Assembly (NCBI RefSeq): GCF_003688895.1
Contig: NZ_REFV01000007.1
Span: forward strand, 1 to 64,000
DNA length: 64,000 nt
Direction: 5' to 3'
Source of the DNA: Dokdonia sinensis
Lineage (GTDB): Bacteria > Bacteroidota > Bacteroidia > Flavobacteriales > Flavobacteriaceae
Positions 61,706-64,000 of this stretch are shown here, piece after piece. The position numbers and the translations under genes were made by a program. The notes under the pieces were generated by a model that saw nothing but the letters and a program-made list of their open reading frames with translations, did no database searches and had not been told where the DNA came from. Numbering within the stretch: position 1 is the stretch's first letter; every line of letters starts with the position of its first letter.

Positions 61706-61719
61706 AAACAATAATCTCT

Positions 61720-61917
61720 TTAACTATTCAGAAATCCCTTAAAATCCTTTATCGTTAACAATTTCCAAATAAGCAGAAACCCAGCAATCACAGAAACACC
61801 CATCCCAAAAATGAGCAATTCGGGAGCAAACTGCCAATGCATTACTTTAAACAAAGAACCCGCAATGGTCAGTGTAAATCCCAGTACAAATAGTGCCAAA
61901 ATATGTTTTACTTTCAT
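61720..61917 (-). CDS. Small two-helix membrane protein (GldL-like fragment)
   Basis: 65 residues from ATG at 61917 ('MKVKHILALFVLGFTLTIAGSLFKVMHWQFAPELLIFGMGVSVIAGFLLIWKLL'). 'GSLFKVMHW' followed by a second helix resembles the N-terminal hairpin of GldL, the T9SS motor protein, but the long cytoplasmic part is missing. Such GldL-like short proteins occur in flavobacteria; whether this one interacts with the motor is unknown. The upstream 19 codons of the frame are probably not translated. Confidence 0.7.
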   Translation of the reverse strand: MKVKHILALFVLGFTLTIAGSLFKVMHWQFAPELLIFGMGVSVIAGFLLIWKLLTIKDFKGFLNS

Positions 61918-61933
61918 AGTCTTTGTTTTAATA

Positions 61934-62647
61934 TTAAACAGATAAGATTTCGTGTTCCTCGAGAATAGGTTCATTGCGCAAGCGCAATAAGATTTGAGCT
62001 ACTGCAACAGTGTCCTTCTCACAATAAATGATAATTCTATCGATGTCTTTGTCTTCGTAAAAGACCTTTCTTACTTGGCTACCGTCTATATCATCTTTAG
62101 GTGAAGGAATTCCTAAAATTTTGGTCATTAATTTGAGCGAAGTATAATGTTTATAGTCACCAAACTTCCACAAATCCAGCGTATCAATATGTGGGATCTC
62201 CCAAGGTTTCTTGCCAAAAAGATTAAGCTTTATGGGTAAGGATATCCCATTTATGACCATTCTTCTTGCGATGTACGGGAAGTCAAACTCTTTACCATTA
62301 TGCGCACACAACAAGTGGTTGCGATGGTTAAAATGAGTCTCCAGTAGATTTTTAAATTCTTGGAGCAACGAGCGTTCTTCTCCGTGATAAGAAGTTGTTC
62401 TAAAACTCCTACCATCACCACCATTTGTAAAGTATCCTACAGAGATACAGACTATTTTCCCAAACTCCGCCCAGATTCCAGCACGCTCATAATAATCTTC
62501 TGGCGTAAATTCATCTTTGCGCAGGTATTTAGTTTTATCTGCGTACAATTGTTTTTCCGTATCGTCCAGCGCATCAAATTGTTCGTGCTGAGGTACGGTC
62601 TCTATATCGAGAAATAATATATTCTCAAGTTGTAGTCGGTCTATCAT
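61934..62647 (-). CDS. 3'-5' exonuclease, PolB-like (DnaQ-fold)
   Basis: 237 residues. The RNase H-like exonuclease motifs are 'ILFLDIETVPQ' (Exo I), 'LLCAHNGKEFDFPYIARRM' (Exo II) and 'IIYCEKDTVAVAQILLRL' (Exo III). It fits the group predicted from the proofreading domain of DNA polymerase B (PF10108). Its stop lies 16 bp before the small membrane protein, and its start overlaps the DUF4153 stop by 4 bp. Confidence 0.9.
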   Translation of the reverse strand: MIDRLQLENILFLDIETVPQHEQFDALDDTEKQLYADKTKYLRKDEFTPEDYYERAGIWAEFGKIVCISVGYFTNGGDGRSFRTTSYHGEERSLLQEFKNLLETHFNHRNHLLCAHNGKEFDFPYIARRMVINGISLPIKLNLFGKKPWEIPHIDTLDLWKFGDYKHYTSLKLMTKILGIPSPKDDIDGSQVRKVFYEDKDIDRIIIYCEKDTVAVAQILLRLRNEPILEEHEILSV

Positions 62648-64000
62648 TTATTGAGTTTAAAAAGTACCATAACGTTACAATATGCCACTTGAAATTGAGT
62701 GTCCTCCTTTACGAGTTCTAGTTGTTTGAAATAAACTTTTACAGCGATACTGTCATTGTTTCCTGTGGCATAAATAAGCTCACTATCAAACGAACCATTA
62801 TTACCCCCGTTCTTACGCAACTCAGCCGTTACGGTGTCTAATGAGATACTAAGGACCTGCTCTTGATCTTTTGTGACTTGAATAGCATTGGAATTTTCTT
62901 CTAATGAAAAGCGATACCCTTGTATGATGTTTTCTGGATTATTATGTCGCTGTTGCTTATTGAGATACAAGTCCTTTATATAATCGTATCCAGAAACCAC
63001 GTATGCATTTGCCTCGTCATTATAGTAGGCTAGTCGCTCTGGATTTTGGTTATAAAGAGAGATTTTCAGTCCCAAACTGTCTAAAATCTTATCTCCCATA
63101 TTCCAACTTCTAGCATCAGGAAACGCTACTTTGGGGTTGTATCCTAAAGTGCTTTCGGTTTTATCTAATGTATTTCGGTCAGAGAGATATCTTGTTATGG
63201 AAACAAAGCGATCAGCGGTTTCACGAGATAATGTGGTGGAGTCCGCTTTCGCGAAAGCGTTATAAACCTCCTCAAACTGCTCCAGCTGACTGCGCTCCGA
63301 AACCGAAAACGCTCCCCAAAATCCAAAAGAACCCACCATTGCCATCACCGCCAAAGCCATAGGTAAAAATCGCAACTGTTGCTTCCTGCTGAAAATTAAG
63401 TAAAGCGTCGCTCCTGTGATAAAAACGGCTATGAGTACTAGAAAATATCGCGCCTCTGTCACACCATAATCCGCAATCCGCCTGTATATGGCAACGTAAA
63501 ATAGAAATAATAACGGGAGCATCGCCCAGTAAAACGCTGGTTGAAATTTCCGAATGAGTCGTGATGAATGACTCAGTCGCACAGGATGAATGATAATCTG
63601 AATGATAAAAAGTAAGGTCGCAAGCGCAATAATAAGGTAGCTTACCCAGCCCTTTGGCAATTCCCAAAGCGCCAAAATTTTAATAGCATAAGCATACAAA
63701 ATAACAACATAAAGTCCCGCCAGCGGGATCAAAATAAACTTTACAAAAACCTCAACAGGCTTATGAAATTCCATCCGAATATCGTGCTGGATTTCTTTTG
63801 GAAAATCGGACAGGTAAACCCAAGTGTTTACAATCCCCAAACAAATAATAAAGAGTTGAAAATAACGTATCCCGTCTATATCTATTTCAAACAGAAACTG
63901 TACAGCGAGCATCGCCAGTACAAGTCCCAAATATAATACACCAGAAAATAGAGCGCTCCGAGCAATCGCAATAATAATATTACTTAGGTAATTCCAGTAC
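62644..64000 (-). CDS. DUF4153 membrane protein (5' partial)
   Basis: At least 450 residues; the frame is open to the window edge ('YWNYLSNIIIAIARSALFSGVLYLGLVL' precedes the listed part), so the start lies outside. Seven or more hydrophobic helices fill the N-terminal two thirds, then a soluble domain ('FEEVYNAFAKADSTTLSRETADRF' onward). DUF4153 proteins are common and uncharacterised. The palindrome encodes 'NAFAKADS' just after the last membrane helix. Confidence 0.85.
   Translation of the reverse strand, partial: YWNYLSNIIIAIARSALFSGVLYLGLVLAMLAVQFLFEIDIDGIRYFQLFIICLGIVNTWVYLSDFPKEIQHDIRMEFHKPVEVFVKFILIPLAGLYVVILYAYAIKILALWELPKGWVSYLIIALATLLFIIQIIIHPVRLSHSSRLIRKFQPAFYWAMLPLLFLFYVAIYRRIADYGVTEARYFLVLIAVFITGATLYLIFSRKQQLRFLPMALAVMAMVGSFGFWGAFSVSERSQLEQFEEVYNAFAKADSTTLSRETADRFVSITRYLSDRNTLDKTESTLGYNPKVAFPDARSWNMGDKILDSLGLKISLYNQNPERLAYYNDEANAYVVSGYDYIKDLYLNKQQRHNNPENIIQGYRFSLEENSNAIQVTKDQEQVLSISLDTVTAELRKNGGNNGSFDSELIYATGNNDSIAVKVYFKQLELVKEDTQFQVAYCNVMVLFKLNK
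63244..63259. repeat. Palindrome copy, exact, inside the DUF4153 gene
   Basis: Exact 16-mer, read on the minus strand in the 'AFAKA' frame. Confidence 0.97.

Overview
The window is chromosomal DNA of a flavobacterium (Bacteroidota, Flavobacteriaceae), most likely a marine Dokdonia/Krokinobacter-like organism. The evidence is a type IX secretion (T9SS) and gliding gene set (a giant surface protein with a T9SS type B C-terminus, PorP/SprF, a PorE-like OmpA protein, PorZ, GldH and several T9SS type A cargo proteins), RicT, flavobacterial BlaI/M56 sensor pairs, weak ribosome binding sites and promoters of the TTTG/TAnnTTTG kind. The genus is inference. I see no phage, insertion sequence, CRISPR array, tRNA or rRNA.

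Layout. 1-10.2 kb: a repeat adhesin (5' end outside the window), a SprF-like outer membrane protein and a PorE-like peptidoglycan-binding protein, a typical secretion/anchoring cassette. 10.4-13.9 kb: a BlaI/M56 signalling operon with a TPR protein and a TonB-C-like lipoprotein. 14-17.1 kb (minus): an envelope protein, a family 2 glycosyltransferase and a flippase-like membrane protein. 17.2-23.8 kb: ruvC, hemW, a GIY-YIG protein, a cyclase and a run of small genes. 23.9-27.6 kb: a second BlaI/M56 pair whose sensor is enlarged to 1104 residues by repeated domains and polyproline linkers. 27.8-34 kb: rsmI, then porZ-recO-TonB receptor (minus). 34-44.7 kb: gdhA, a cystathionine gamma-synthase-like enzyme, small metabolic and transport genes, trhO and a secreted M23 peptidase. 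44.9-49.8 kb: ricT-gldH-PBP1A and pdeM. 49.9-55.2 kb: a decarboxylase, a TspO-like protein, a histone-deacetylase-like enzyme and a split SCOT-type CoA transferase with a VOC gene between its subunits. 55.2-55.75 kb: a gene-poor stretch holding a candidate small RNA. 55.75-64 kb: a double-ATPase peptide ABC protein, a large secreted M36 metalloprotease, an exonuclease and a DUF4153 membrane protein running off the right edge.

The most striking signal is not a gene. A 16-bp perfect palindrome, CGCTTTCGCGAAAGCG, occurs 12 times exactly and at least 5 more times with one or two mismatches, scattered through the window both between genes and inside genes, in all three reading frames and on both strands. 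Derivative copies are also present, including one split by a 24-bp insertion. It behaves like a genome-wide iterated site (as uptake sequences, HIP1 or nucleoid-protein sites do) rather than like a gene regulatory element.

Other unusual structure: an 8-bp tandem array whose last partial unit supplies an apparent CTG start codon of hemW; dispersed inverted repeats that form the 3' end of hemW and the leader of the next gene; two 7-bp tandem arrays abutting the trhO promoter; paired inverted-repeat operators before each BlaI gene; a -24/-12 (sigma-54) promoter; and the structured RNA candidate near 55.5 kb.
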